From: Aquisalibacillus elongatus
Lineage (GTDB): Bacteria; Bacillota; Bacilli; Bacillales; Alkalibacillaceae
DNA: 64,000 bases
NCBI RefSeq assembly: GCF_003843875.1
Contig: NZ_RKRF01000007.1
Location: forward strand, 744,001-808,000
Reading direction: 5' to 3'
In this document: positions 20,028 to 32,779 of the stretch, piece by piece
Layout of the letters: each line of letters starts with the position of its first letter
Numbering within the stretch: the first letter of the stretch is position 1
Translations under genes and position numbers: made by a program
Notes under the pieces: model-generated
Told to the model about the DNA's origin: nothing
The model's input: only the letters and a program-made list of their open reading frames with translations
The model's database searches: none

Positions 20028-21731
20028 ATGGCATTCGACGGAATTGTCACACGAGCGGTTACACATGAGCTTCATGAAGAATTAGTCAGCGGCCGCATAA
20101 CGAAGATCCATCAGCCAACAGAAACTGAGTTAATTTTAACCGTACGTAAAAACAGTCAAAATAAATCTTTACTTATTTCAATCCATCCTAATTACTCGCG
20201 CATTCATTTAACAGATGAAAAATATACAAATCCGAAAGAACCACCGATGTATTGTATGGTATTAAGAAAGCACTTAGGTGCGGGGTTTGTTGAGTCAGTT
20301 CAGCAAGTTGATTTAGAACGGATCATTCATATTAATGTTAAAAGTAAAGATGAAATTGGCGATGAGCACAATAAAACATTGATCATTGAAATTATGGGAA
20401 AACATTCTAATGTGATGTTAGTAGACCCAGATAGGGATTTAATATTAGATAGTTTTAAACATATTAGCTCCTTGCAAAATCGTCATCGTTCGATTTTGCC
20501 TGGGCAAACTTATGTTGCACCACCTGATCAAGGTAAGTTTAATCCTTTAGAGATAGACGGAGATACGTTTATTAGAAAACTAGATTTTAACCAAGGGCGC
20601 ATGGACCATCAGATGTTAAATCTGTTAATGGGATTATCTCCAGCTGTCACACAAGCTATCGCCAACCAAGCGTATTTAGGTAATATAGAAACGTATAAAG
20701 ATGTGTTTGATAACTTCCAACAACAACTGTTAAATCATCACTATCAACCATTTGTGACAATGGGTCAAAAAGATGATTTTCATGTATTTGACCTTGTGGC
20801 ACAAGATCAAGATAAACAGTATTTTTCTAAAGTTAGTGAGATGTTGGACGAATTTTACAAAGGTAAGGCAGAACGCGATCGAGTCAAAGGGCAAACCCAT
20901 GATCTAATGCGTTTTCTTAAAAATGAACGCGATAAAAACGAACGTAAAATTAAAAAACACCAAAAGACACTGAAGAAAGCTGAAAAAGCAGACGAATATC
21001 AAAAGAAAGGCGAGCTTTTAACAGCTCACATGCATTTGGTTAAAACAGGGGATGCGTCGGTTGACGTCATGGATTATTACGATCCTGAACAAAATGAACT
21101 TACAATTGAGCTGGATCTTAATAAAACACCAAGCGAAAATGCACAGCTTTATTTTAAGCATTATCAAAAGCTGAAAAAATCTCGCGAAGTCGTATTAGAA
21201 GAAATCGAAAAAGCTAAAGAAGAAATCGAGTATTTTGAGCGCTTAATCCAACAGCTCGAGCAAGCCCGTGAAGCTGATATTGAAGATATCCGTGAAGAAT
21301 TACAAGAACAAGGTTACTTCAAACCTAAACAACAGACGAAGAAGAAAAAAGGTAAGAAACAAATCGTACCTGATTCCTACCAAGCAAGTGACGGAACGGA
21401 AATAATCGTCGGGCGGAATAATAAACAAAATGAATATGTGACGAACCGAATGGCCAATAAAAATGATATCTGGTTACACACCAAAGATATCCCAGGCTCT
21501 CACGTCATTATTCGCTCTACGGAACCTAGTGAAGAAACGATTAAAGAAGCTGCCGTGATCGCAGCCTTTTATAGTAAAGCAAAATTGTCATCATCAGTAC
21601 CTGTTGACTATACGCTCGTCAAACATGTCAAAAAGCCGAACGGCGCTAAACCCGGTTTTGTCACATACGACAATCAACAGACCATTTTTGTTACGCCTGA
21701 TGAACAAATCATCAAACAACTGAAACAATAA
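20028..21731 (+). CDS. rqcH: Ribosome quality control protein RqcH (NFACT family, FbpA-like)
   Basis: 567 residues. RqcH binds 50S subunits carrying stalled peptidyl-tRNA and directs C-terminal polyalanine tailing for degradation. The NFACT-N domain (about 1-220) includes LRKHLGAGF, followed by helix-hairpin-helix and a long Lys/Glu-rich coiled coil (about 290-420), then the NFACT-R domain with IWLHTKDIPGSHVII. A GTG at 20019 is inside the AGAGGTGAT Shine-Dalgarno; the ATG at 20028 gives AFDGIVTRAV as in the family. A TATACT at 19998-20003 may be its -10. It is convergent to pyrE. Confidence 0.95.
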   Translation: MAFDGIVTRAVTHELHEELVSGRITKIHQPTETELILTVRKNSQNKSLLISIHPNYSRIHLTDEKYTNPKEPPMYCMVLRKHLGAGFVESVQQVDLERIIHINVKSKDEIGDEHNKTLIIEIMGKHSNVMLVDPDRDLILDSFKHISSLQNRHRSILPGQTYVAPPDQGKFNPLEIDGDTFIRKLDFNQGRMDHQMLNLLMGLSPAVTQAIANQAYLGNIETYKDVFDNFQQQLLNHHYQPFVTMGQKDDFHVFDLVAQDQDKQYFSKVSEMLDEFYKGKAERDRVKGQTHDLMRFLKNERDKNERKIKKHQKTLKKAEKADEYQKKGELLTAHMHLVKTGDASVDVMDYYDPEQNELTIELDLNKTPSENAQLYFKHYQKLKKSREVVLEEIEKAKEEIEYFERLIQQLEQAREADIEDIREELQEQGYFKPKQQTKKKKGKKQIVPDSYQASDGTEIIVGRNNKQNEYVTNRMANKNDIWLHTKDIPGSHVIIRSTEPSEETIKEAAVIAAFYSKAKLSSSVPVDYTLVKHVKKPNGAKPGFVTYDNQQTIFVTPDEQIIKQLKQ

Positions 21732-21735
21732 ATGA

Positions 21736-21771
21736 ATCGAACTTGGACGCAAGGTCCAAGTTCGATCTATT
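21736..21771 (+). terminator. Hairpin terminator after rqcH
   Basis: Perfect 13-bp inverted repeat ATCGAACTTGGAC / GTCCAAGTTCGAT at about 21737-21767, five-base loop, followed by a weak T-rich tail (CTATTTATAT). It is 5 bases after the rqcH stop and about 12 bases before the 21-bp repeat array. Confidence 0.75.
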
Positions 21772-21779
21772 TATATGAG

Positions 21780-21901
21780 AACCTGCAGGTAAATTCTAAA
21801 AACATGCCGATAAATTTCGAAAACCTGCGTGTAAATGTTAAAAAACTGCGGATAAAGTCCGAAAACCTGCTGGTAAATGTTATAAACTTGCGGATAAAAT
21901 C
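21780..21901 (+). repeat. Tandem array of six 21-bp repeats, locus 1
   Basis: Six head-to-tail units at 21780, 21801, 21822, 21843, 21864 and 21885 (the last about 17 bases), with no insertion or deletion. Consensus AACCTGCNGGTAAANT then a variable purine-rich end. Units 1, 3 and 5 have GGTAAA or GTGTAAA, while units 2, 4 and 6 have GATAAA, so there is a 42-bp higher-order period. The array runs into the stop codon of pyrE. A 63-codon frame through it is only a by-product of the period being a multiple of three. The function is unknown. Confidence 0.9.
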
Positions 21902-22476
21902 ACAGTTCATCCCGCCATTCTAACAAATTCAACACTTGTTGATCGTCAAATTGTCCACTCTCTTTAAGTTCATCTAACAATTGATCAAATGTTAATAAAC
22001 TATAAGATTGGTAGCCGCTATCTTTCATATTGTCTATACTTTTTTTCAAGTTATAAGAAAAAATCGAAACGATGCCTAATACCTGGCATCCGGATTCAGC
22101 AACAGCATCCGCTGCTTTAATCGAGCTTCCCCCAGTGGATATTAAATCTTCAATTACCAACACGCGTTCATTCGGTTTAATTTGACCTTCGATTTGATTA
22201 TTCAGCCCATGGCCTTTGGCTTTATCACGGACGTAAACCATCGGCAAATTCAAGCGGTCAGCCACCCATGCAGCATGAGGAATGCCGGCAGTGGCGCATC
22301 CTGCAATCACATCAACCTGATCAAATTTAGTTTGAATTTCTTGGATCATGGCTTGGATCACTTCTTCTCTTACTTCAGGGTAAGATATGATCAATCGATT
22401 ATCGCAATAAATTGGCGATTTAATGCCAGACGTCCAAGTAAAGTGTTGCTCTGTATCTAGTTTTAGTGCTCCAATA

Positions 22477-22502
<26 letters not shown>
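21900..22502 (-). CDS. pyrE: Orotate phosphoribosyltransferase
   Basis: 200 residues. Converts orotate and PRPP to orotidine 5-phosphate. PRPP-binding motif VLVIEDLISTGGSS (about 115-128) and the substrate segment FTWTSGIKSPIYCDNR (about 20-35) are visible. AAGGAGTGG Shine-Dalgarno. The start overlaps pyrF by 26 bases; last gene of the pyr operon. No separate terminator is obvious on the minus strand beyond the repeat array and the rqcH hairpin, which is symmetric. Confidence 0.97.
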
Positions 22503-24855
<2,353 letters not shown>

Positions 24856-24856
<1 letters not shown>

Positions 24857-27800
24857 TACACTAACACCACCGATTCTTGTTTCGGCATGGGCTGAGCCGT
24901 AAACGTCATCGATTCAATCACACTTAAAATCGCTCTTGCCGTATCTAATGACGTCAGACATGCAACACCGTGTTCAACCGCTTCTCGTCTTATTCTAAAC
25001 CCATCTGTATGTGGCTGTTTACCTCGAGATAAAGTATTAATGACGAATTGGACTTTTCCAGACTCAATTAAATCGAGCAAATTATTTTCGGAACCAATTT
25101 TATTAACGACGCGAACTGGGAGCCCCATTGCTTCGATCACTCTAGCAGATCCCTCTGTTGCGTAAAGTTCAAATCCTATTGCGTGAAAACGTCTTGCAAT
25201 ACTTTGCATTTCTGTCTTATCAGGGTCAGCAACGGTGATAAGAACAGCACCTTCCGTTGGCACTGATAATCCTGATGCGATAATTCCCTTATATAAAGCT
25301 TTTTCTAGTTGACTATCTCTTCCAATCACTTCACCGGTCGATTTCATCTCAGGCCCTAGTGTGATATCAACGCTTCTTAGTTTTTCAAACGAAAACACCG
25401 GCACTTTAACCGAAATAAGATCTCGCTCAGGTATGACGCCGTCTTCGTAGCCCAAATCTAGTAAAGATTTTCCTAACATTACTTGAGTCGCTAAATTAGC
25501 CATCGTGACACCCGTAATCTTGCTTAAGAACGGTACTGTCCGGCTAGATCTTGGGTTGACTTCTAGTACAAAGATCTCGCCTTGGTGATAGACAAATTGA
25601 ATATTGATCAAGCCCACAACTTGCAGTTCCTTAGCAATATCCTTCGTCACCTCAACGCATCGATCTTTAACCTCGGCTGAAATATTTTGCGTCGGATAAA
25701 CCGCAATCGAATCCCCTGAGTGCACACCCGCACGCTCAATATGTTCCATAACACCCGGGATGACGACCGTTTCACCATCACAAATCGCATCGACTTCTAG
25801 TTCAATACCCGTCAAGTACCGGTCGATCAGTACAGGCTTATCATCATGAACCTGGGCGGCATACTTCATGTAATGCTTTAAATCACTCTCGTCGTAAACG
25901 ATTTCCATCGCACGACCACCCAAAACATAAGAAGGTCTTACGAGTACTGGAAAGCCTAGGTCTTTTGCTTCTTCAATCGCTTCTACTTCACTCGTTGCAA
26001 TCCGAGCCTCAGGTCTTGGGATCGATAATTTCTCAAGCATTTGTTCAAACTGATCGCGGTCTTCAGCCATATCGATTGACTGTTTGGATGTTCCTAAAAT
26101 TGGTACACCGTATTGTTCTAAACCGTTAACTAGTGAGATGGCTGTTTGACCGCCAAATTGAACAATCACACCATCGGGCTGTTCTAAGTCGACAACGTTC
26201 AAGACGTCTTCTAACGTTAACGGTTCAAAATATAATTTGTCTGACACTTGAAAGTCTGTCGAAACGGTCTCAGGATTGTTATTCATAATAATCGCTTCAT
26301 AGCCCGCTTCTTTAAGCGCTAAAACGGAGTGAACCGTTGCATAGTCAAATTCAATACCCTGCCCAATTCGGATCGGACCAGAGCCGATGACTAAAACTTT
26401 CTTACGTTCAGTTACTTCGGATTCATTCTCTTCTTCATAACTGCTATAAAAATAAGGCGTCTCAGATGTGAATTCAGCCGCACATGTGTCGACCATCTTA
26501 TAAACAGGCACTAGATCATTCATAACCCTAAACGAGCGGACTTCTTCTTCAGTGGCTTGCCAGCACCGTGCAATCGTCTCATCCATGAATCCTTTTTCTT
26601 TAGCATTTCTTAAAAGGCCAATATCCCAATGAATCTTTTCCAGCTTTTTCTCTAAACAAATGAGTCCCTTGATTTTGTGAAGAAAGAAATAATCAATCTC
26701 TGTGTATTGATGGATATCTTCTAACGTAAACCCTCTTCTGAAAGCTTCTGCGATTAAAAATAATCGTTCATCATCAGCCGTTTTTAAGCGTTTCATCATC
26801 CGTTCCATCGACACCTGATCAACTTTTGGCAAATATAAATCATTTGTGGAGATCTCCAAAGAGCGAACTGATTTTAATAACGATTCTTCAAACGTACGTC
26901 CGATGCCCATAACTTCACCTGTTGCCTTCATTTGCGTCCCAAGCTTACGATTGGCCGCATGGAACTTATCAAATGGCCAGCGTGGGATCTTCGTCACCAC
27001 ATAATCCAGCGCAGGCTCAAAATGAGAGTAAGTCGAGCCTGTGACCGGGTTTATCATTTCATCTAACGTTAATCCGACCGCAATTTTGGCTGCGATGCGC
27101 GCAATCGGGTATCCCGTTGCTTTAGAGGCTAATGCGGATGACCGGCTCACGCGTGGATTCACTTCGATAATGTAATAGTCAAAACTGTAAGGGTCTAATG
27201 CGAGCTGTACATTACATCCTCCTTCAATTCCGAGTGCACGGATAATTTTTAACGACACGTTTCGAAGCATCTGATATTCACGGTCGCTAAGCGTTTGTGA
27301 TGGCGCAACAACAATCGAGTCTCCTGTATGTATTCCAACTGGATCAATGTTTTCCATGTTACAAACAACGATGGCATGATCGTCTTGATCTCGCATTACT
27401 TCATACTCAATTTCTTTAAAGCCTGCAATGCTTTTTTCTATTAAACATTGATTGACCGGGGATGCGTCTAAACCGTTTCGGACAATATCTTTTAGCTGTT
27501 GTTCGGTCTCACAAATACCGCCACCAGTACCGCCCATCGTATAAGCCGGTCGAATAATGACTGGGTAACCAATCGAATCAGCAAATTGCAAAGCTTCATC
27601 AACCGATTGAACAATATCACTTTCTGGAACCGGTTCGTTTAACTCATACATCAAGCTTCTAAACGAGTCACGGTCCTCTGCCTGTTGAATCGCACTTAAC
27701 TTCGTCCCTAACAATTCAACTTCATATTCTTCTAATATTCCTCTCCGATCTAATTCCATCGCCATATTAAGGCCCGTTTGCCCACCTAACGTCGGTAAAA

Positions 27801-28056
27801 TCGCATCCGGTTGCTCTTTCCGAATTATTTTAGTTAAAAATTCAGGCGTTAACGGCTCCATATAGATCTCATCCGCTATCGTTTCATCCGTCATGATTGT
27901 TGCGGGGTTTGAGTTAGCAAGTACTACTTGATAACCTTCCTCCTTTAACGCCTGACACGCTTGTGTCCCCGCGTAATCGAACTCAGCAGCCTGCCCGATA
28001 ATAATTGGCCCTGAGCCAATCACTAAAATTTTGTTGATGTCAGTACGTTTAGGCAT
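24856..28056 (-). CDS. carB: Carbamoyl-phosphate synthase, large subunit (pyrimidine-type)
   Basis: 1066 residues, close to the usual size. Two homologous synthetase halves (about 1-400 and 550-935), each with biotin-carboxylase-like and ATP-grasp parts ([21 protein letters not shown] and [20 protein letters not shown] are split here by their repeats), then a C-terminal methylglyoxal-synthase-like allosteric domain from about 935. It makes carbamoyl phosphate from bicarbonate, ammonia and two ATP. It overlaps carA by 8 bases. Confidence 0.97.
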
Positions 28057-29134
28057 GAATGATTCCTCCTTTGATCTTGTTTAAAAATTTATCAAATAAC
28101 GCGTTCGAATCTTGTGGTCCGGGTGAACTTTCTGGATGATACTGCACAGAAAATATATCAAATGTCTCGTGTTCTAACCCTTCAACCGTATTGTCGTTTA
28201 AAGCTAATTGATTTACTTTTAAACTCGTTTGAGATAGCGATTCTTCTGTGACGGCATAACCGTGGTTTTGCGATGTCATCCATACGTCACCGGTCCGTAA
28301 ATCTTTTACGGGATGATTCGCTCCTCTGTGGCCAAATTTCATTTTGTGCGTATCTGCTCCGCATGCGAGTGCAATTAGTTGATGACCTAGGCAAATTCCA
28401 AAGATCGGGACTTTGCCCATTAAATCTTTGACAAGCATAATTCCATCTTGAACATCTTTTGGATCACCAGGCCCATTCGATAACATGACACCGTCGGGTT
28501 TTAACTGTAGAACCTCATCCGCTGTTGTATTGTAAGGCACGACGGTAACGTGACAATGGCGTTCCGTAAACTCCCTTAAAATTCCGTGTTTCATGCCAAA
28601 ATCAACTAACACAATCCGCTCACCGTTACCTGGCACGACATAAGGTTTAACGGTTGAAACACGTCTTACTTGATCGCGTTTGTAGTTAAATTCATTAACT
28701 TGTTTACGACATGCATCCAAATCCTCGATGTTATCAACCATGACCCCTTTCATCGTTCCGTTTTGTCGGATTTTTTTAACGAGCCGTCTTGTATCAATAT
28801 TGGATAATCCAGGAATATTTTTCTGTTTGAAATATTCATCTAACGACCACTCATTACGAAAATTTGATGGAAACTCGGCACATTCTTTTACGATTAATCC
28901 TGAGATCGCTGGTTGAATTGTTTCAAAATCATCACGATTAATTCCGTAATTTCCAATGAGCGGGTATGTCATGACGACAAGTTGGTCGCAATAAGATGGG
29001 TCAGATAAAGTCTCTTGATACCCGGTCATCCCTGTGTTAAAGACCACCTCACCGAATTGTTCATCACAACTCGCTCCAAATGCAGTTCCTTCAAACAACG
29101 ATCCATCTTCTAAAACTAAATAACGCTTAGACAT
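28049..29134 (-). CDS. carA: Carbamoyl-phosphate synthase, small subunit (glutaminase)
   Basis: 361 residues. N-terminal CarA domain and a C-terminal class I glutamine amidotransferase with the nucleophile in FGICLGHQ and the His/Glu pair in [10 protein letters not shown]. It supplies ammonia to CarB. The open frame continues to 29212 inside pyrC, but the ATG at 29134 has an AAAGGATG Shine-Dalgarno and gives the family start [10 protein letters not shown]. It overlaps the end of pyrC by 8 bases. Confidence 0.96.
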   Translation of the reverse strand: MSKRYLVLEDGSLFEGTAFGASCDEQFGEVVFNTGMTGYQETLSDPSYCDQLVVMTYPLIGNYGINRDDFETIQPAISGLIVKECAEFPSNFRNEWSLDEYFKQKNIPGLSNIDTRRLVKKIRQNGTMKGVMVDNIEDLDACRKQVNEFNYKRDQVRRVSTVKPYVVPGNGERIVLVDFGMKHGILREFTERHCHVTVVPYNTTADEVLQLKPDGVMLSNGPGDPKDVQDGIMLVKDLMGKVPIFGICLGHQLIALACGADTHKMKFGHRGANHPVKDLRTGDVWMTSQNHGYAVTEESLSQTSLKVNQLALNDNTVEGLEHETFDIFSVQYHPESSPGPQDSNALFDKFLNKIKGGIIHA

Positions 29135-30401
29135 GTACTTCATCCTTTCTCCAAACGATTTTTCCTTCGAGTATCGTGACAGTCGGAAAACCTTGAAGCT
29201 TCCAACCCGCAAAAGGTGTATTTTTGCCTTTTGAGCTAAACGTATTTGGATTGATCACTTGCTCATCGGTTAAGTCCACTAACACTAAATCTGCTACATG
29301 ACCGACCGCGAGTTTGCCATAAGGAAGCCTAAATATGTTTGACGGTTTAATCGTTAACCAGTCAACGAGTTGCTTCAGAGTAAAAATATTTGATTTTATA
29401 AAATGCGTATATAATAACGGAAATGCAGTTTCTAAACCGACGATTCCAAATGGGGAATGAAGAAATCCATTCGATTTTTCCTGCTCTGTATGAGGGGCGT
29501 GGTCAGTTGCGATACAATCAATCGTACCGTCTAACAAACCATCGATTAACGATTGACGATCAGCTTTTGATCTTAATGGAGGGTTCATTTTATATTGGGC
29601 ATCATCAGATGGAATATCATCTTCAGTTAAAAGTAAATGGTGAGGAGTCACTTCTGCTGTAATAGGAATGCCCGCACATTTGGCATCACGAATGACGCGT
29701 ACCGATTCTTTCGTACTTACGTGACAAACGTGATAATGACATCCTGTTGCTTCAGCTAATAAAACGTCTCGAGCAATCTGAACTGATTCACTAACGGAAG
29801 GAATGCCAGGTAAGTTTAATTCTATATTTTTATGGCCATCATGCATGACACCTTCGTAAACAAGTGTGTTTTCTTCGCAATGTGCCACAATCGACGTTCC
29901 AGCTTGTTTAGCTTGCTTCATCGCCTCGAACATCATATGAGCTGACTGAACTCCCACTCCATCATCGGTAAAAGCAAAAGCGCCTTGATTGTTTAACGAA
30001 TCAAAATCAACTAATTCTCCACCTTGCTGTTGTTCTGTGATTGCAGCGTAGGGTAGCACTCGTATGTGTGCATCATCTTGAATACGATCCAGGACATGTT
30101 GTAATGACTCTGATGAATCAGGTACAGGATTCGTGTTCGGCATCGCACAAACCGTTGTAAAACCACCGCGTGCAGCAGCTAATGTGCCTGTTTCGATTGT
30201 CTCTTTTGCTTCACCACCTGGTTCACGCAAATGAATGTGTACATCTACAAAACCAGGGAATAAATATTGGCCTTCAGCATTCATAACATGTTGACCATTT
30301 TCTTCTAAACCTTCTCCAATTGCTTTAACCTTTCCGTGTTCAATAAACACATCAACTATTCCGTGATCTAGCACGTTGGCATTTTTAATTAGTAACGTCA
30401 T
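29127..30401 (-). CDS. pyrC: Dihydroorotase
   Basis: 424 residues. Type I zinc amidohydrolase that cyclises carbamoyl-aspartate. Zinc ligands in VDVHIHLREPG (about 53-63), later metal-binding histidines in CHVSTKES and the aspartate in CIATDHAPHT. AAAGGAGG Shine-Dalgarno. It lies between pyrB and carA, the B. subtilis operon order. Confidence 0.97.
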   Translation of the reverse strand: MTLLIKNANVLDHGIVDVFIEHGKVKAIGEGLEENGQHVMNAEGQYLFPGFVDVHIHLREPGGEAKETIETGTLAAARGGFTTVCAMPNTNPVPDSSESLQHVLDRIQDDAHIRVLPYAAITEQQQGGELVDFDSLNNQGAFAFTDDGVGVQSAHMMFEAMKQAKQAGTSIVAHCEENTLVYEGVMHDGHKNIELNLPGIPSVSESVQIARDVLLAEATGCHYHVCHVSTKESVRVIRDAKCAGIPITAEVTPHHLLLTEDDIPSDDAQYKMNPPLRSKADRQSLIDGLLDGTIDCIATDHAPHTEQEKSNGFLHSPFGIVGLETAFPLLYTHFIKSNIFTLKQLVDWLTIKPSNIFRLPYGKLAVGHVADLVLVDLTDEQVINPNTFSSKGKNTPFAGWKLQGFPTVTILEGKIVWRKDEVHV

Positions 30402-30415
30402 TTGTTACGCCTCCT

Positions 30416-31279
30416 TTAGATAGATAAACATGCTTGAATAATGGCCTGCCTCATCGCGACACCATTTTCCATTTGTTTAAAGATTCTTGAACGGTTACTT
30501 TCAACTAAGCGTGAGTCGATCTCAACGCCTCGATTGACCGGTGCTGGGTGCATAATAATGTTGTTCTGTTTCATTTGTTTTTCTCGTTCAACGGTAAGAC
30601 CGTATTGCTCCAGGTAATCATAATCTTCTGTGTAAAGTTTATGCCGTTCTTTTTGTACTCTTAACAACATCAGGACATCGGCATGTTTGACGGCTTCATC
30701 CATACTCAAATAGTCAAATGGTAGAGATTGATCTTGCCATTCAGGTTTGGATACAAAGGCAACCTTTGCACCCAGCCTGTCTAGCGCATAAGCATTGGAC
30801 CTCGCCACACGGCTATGCAAAATATCACCGCATATGGCAACATTCAAGTTTTCAAATGAACCAAATTCCTGCTTAATCGTCAATAAATCTAATAGACTTT
30901 GAGTCGGATGCTCGCCCGTTCCGTCACCCGCATTGATAATCGGAATTAAAAGGTCTTGAAGCTCTTCGTAATACCGCTCATTTGGATGACGGATGACCAC
31001 AAAATCTGCCCCAATAGCTTCGACTGTTTTAACCGTGTCATAAAGGGACTCACCCTTCGTGACACTAGAAGCCTCAGGTGAGAATGATAGAATATTCACA
31101 CCTGAGTTGATACAGGCCATCTCAAAGCTCATTTTCGTGCGTGTCGATGGCTCGTAAAATAACAAGGCTGCAGTTTTGTTAAGGTAAGGATGATCCTGCT
31201 GTTTCTGTATTTTCTCAGCTTGTTCTAACAATCTTTGAATTTCGTCTGTCGATAAATCCTGTATCGATAATAGATTCAA
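30416..31279 (-). CDS. pyrB: Aspartate carbamoyltransferase, catalytic subunit
   Basis: 287 residues from the preferred start. Joins carbamoyl phosphate and aspartate. Carbamoyl-phosphate motif FYEPSTRTKMSFE, HPTQSLLDLLT, and the C-terminal MHPAPVNRGVEI are all present. No regulatory chain gene is nearby, as in Bacillus. The frame runs on to 31342 inside uraA, but an AGAGGGTGA Shine-Dalgarno six bases upstream of TTG 31279 favours that start; GTG 31288 is an alternative. Only 16 bases separate it from uraA, leaving no space for the attenuator found here in B. subtilis. Confidence 0.93.
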   Translation of the reverse strand: MNLLSIQDLSTDEIQRLLEQAEKIQKQQDHPYLNKTAALLFYEPSTRTKMSFEMACINSGVNILSFSPEASSVTKGESLYDTVKTVEAIGADFVVIRHPNERYYEELQDLLIPIINAGDGTGEHPTQSLLDLLTIKQEFGSFENLNVAICGDILHSRVARSNAYALDRLGAKVAFVSKPEWQDQSLPFDYLSMDEAVKHADVLMLLRVQKERHKLYTEDYDYLEQYGLTVEREKQMKQNNIIMHPAPVNRGVEIDSRLVESNRSRIFKQMENGVAMRQAIIQACLSI

Positions 31280-31295
31280 TTCATTCACCCTCTCA

Positions 31296-32672
31296 TCAGC
31301 TAGCTTGGCGTTCTTCAGCGTCCGCTTCAAACATACGTTCACGATTCTCTGATGCTTTTTCTCTACCTGGTAAAACTAAATTTAAGAACACTCCGATGAT
31401 GGCTGAGAGCGCCATACCTGATACTTGCAAGTCAAAGTTCGGCAATTGTACTTCGAGGTACAAACCACCAATCCCAATAATTAAAATGACGGATGCAATA
31501 ATCAAGTTTCTGTTCTGTCCTAAATCAACATTATTATCTATTAACATTCTTAAACCACTCGATGCGATAATACCGAATAATAGAATGGACACACCGCCCA
31601 TAACTGGCGTCGGGATTGATTCAATAACAACTGCGATAATGTCGATAAAGCCGAAGAAGATTGCTAGCACCGCAGCTCCTCCAATCACAAACACGCTAAA
31701 TACTCTTGTAATCGCAAGGACACCAATGTTTTCACCGTACGTTGTATTTGGTGGTCCACCCAGCATCGACGCAATCACCGTCGCTACACCATCACCTAAG
31801 ATTGAACGGTGTAGACCTGGTTTTTTAATAAAATTCTTTTCGGTTACTTTCGATAACACCATTTGGTCGCCAATATGCTCGGTAATTGTAACAAGAGCGA
31901 TTGGAACCATGATCCCCACAATCGACCAGCTAATGACATCTAGTGGTGAGAAGTCGACAAATGGAATCAAGAATTCAGGTTTTGCGAAGACGGCTCCGAA
32001 AAACTCGCCGATAGAATTCGCATTCATCAATTCGCCCCAACTTGCTTTAATTCCTGATGTATCAACAACTCCTATGAGTAAGGCAAAAACATAACCAACG
32101 ACTATCCCAATTAAAATCGGGATTATTTTCCAAATTCCTTTAAAGAAGACAGAAGCAACAATAGTAATCGTTAAGGTCAATAAAGCGATGCCAATGAACG
32201 TCAGACTATAATTCCCATCCGCGTCGTTCATCGCCATATCAATCGCTGTTGGCGCAAGTCCAAGACCGATGACCATAATCACCGGTCCAACGACAACTGG
32301 TGGTAATATATTGAGTAACCAATCGACACCAACTAACCTGATTAACAGCGCCACAACCCCGTAGACTATACCAACTAAGAAGGCCCCCACCATCGCACCG
32401 GCCAAGCTTTCAACTTGAGTCGCGATCGTAATCGGTGTAATAAACGCAAAACTTGAACCTAAATAAGCCGGAATTCTTCCTCTCGTAATTATTAAGTAAC
32501 TGAGCGTTCCAAGACCACTCGTAATTAAAGCCACGCTTGGTGACATATTAGTTAAAAACGGTACTAAAATCGTCGCTCCAAACATTGCGAATAAGTGTTG
32601 TAAGCTTAAGATCAGCCACTTATTCCAACTCGGTACATCTCTTACGTCTAATACTTTCTCATTTGCGTTCAT
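31296..32672 (-). CDS. uraA: Uracil permease (NCS2 family)
   Basis: 458 residues, a polytopic membrane protein of the UraA/PyrP type that imports uracil with protons. It begins NANEKVLDVRDVPSWNKW and contains SLQHLFAMFGATILVP, GSSFAFITP and GGPPNTTYGENIG, all typical of PyrP; uracil-binding residues are expected in the helix containing TITEHIGDQM. The frame extends to 32837 through repeats and a terminator, but an AGGGGGAT Shine-Dalgarno before ATG 32672 fixes the start. Expression is controlled by the PyrR attenuator in its leader. Confidence 0.96.
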   Translation of the reverse strand: MNANEKVLDVRDVPSWNKWLILSLQHLFAMFGATILVPFLTNMSPSVALITSGLGTLSYLIITRGRIPAYLGSSFAFITPITIATQVESLAGAMVGAFLVGIVYGVVALLIRLVGVDWLLNILPPVVVGPVIMVIGLGLAPTAIDMAMNDADGNYSLTFIGIALLTLTITIVASVFFKGIWKIIPILIGIVVGYVFALLIGVVDTSGIKASWGELMNANSIGEFFGAVFAKPEFLIPFVDFSPLDVISWSIVGIMVPIALVTITEHIGDQMVLSKVTEKNFIKKPGLHRSILGDGVATVIASMLGGPPNTTYGENIGVLAITRVFSVFVIGGAAVLAIFFGFIDIIAVVIESIPTPVMGGVSILLFGIIASSGLRMLIDNNVDLGQNRNLIIASVILIIGIGGLYLEVQLPNFDLQVSGMALSAIIGVFLNLVLPGREKASENRERMFEADAEERQAS

Positions 32673-32683
32673 TTTTATCCCCC

Positions 32684-32767
32684 TAATCGTTTTACCCGCA
32701 GGTTTTTGAGCTTTATCAGCATGTTTTTCTAATTTACCTGCAGGTTTTTTGACTTTACACGCAGGTT
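32684..32767 (-). repeat. Tandem array of four 21-bp repeats, locus 2 (uraA leader)
   Basis: Reading the minus strand, units begin at 32767, 32746, 32725 and 32704, each exactly 21 bases: AACCTGCGTGTAAA, AACCTGCAGGTAAA, AACATGCTGATAAA and AACCTGCGGGTAAA followed by variable ends. They have the same consensus as the array at 21780-21901. The array fills the uraA leader between the attenuator terminator and the Shine-Dalgarno. In this place it would be transcribed whenever uraA is read. Confidence 0.9.
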
Positions 32768-32779
32768 TTAACATCCAAT

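Noticed and set aside
21780-21901. CRISPR array
   Set aside because: Units are contiguous 21-bp repeats with no unique spacers, and no cas genes are near.
21732-21923. 63-codon open frame after rqcH
   Set aside because: It lies over a terminator hairpin and the 21-bp repeats; it stays open only because the repeat is a multiple of three. No Shine-Dalgarno is visible.
31396-32094. 232-codon open frame on the plus strand
   Set aside because: It is antisense to uraA, has no ribosome binding site and its protein looks like a mirror of membrane-protein codon bias.
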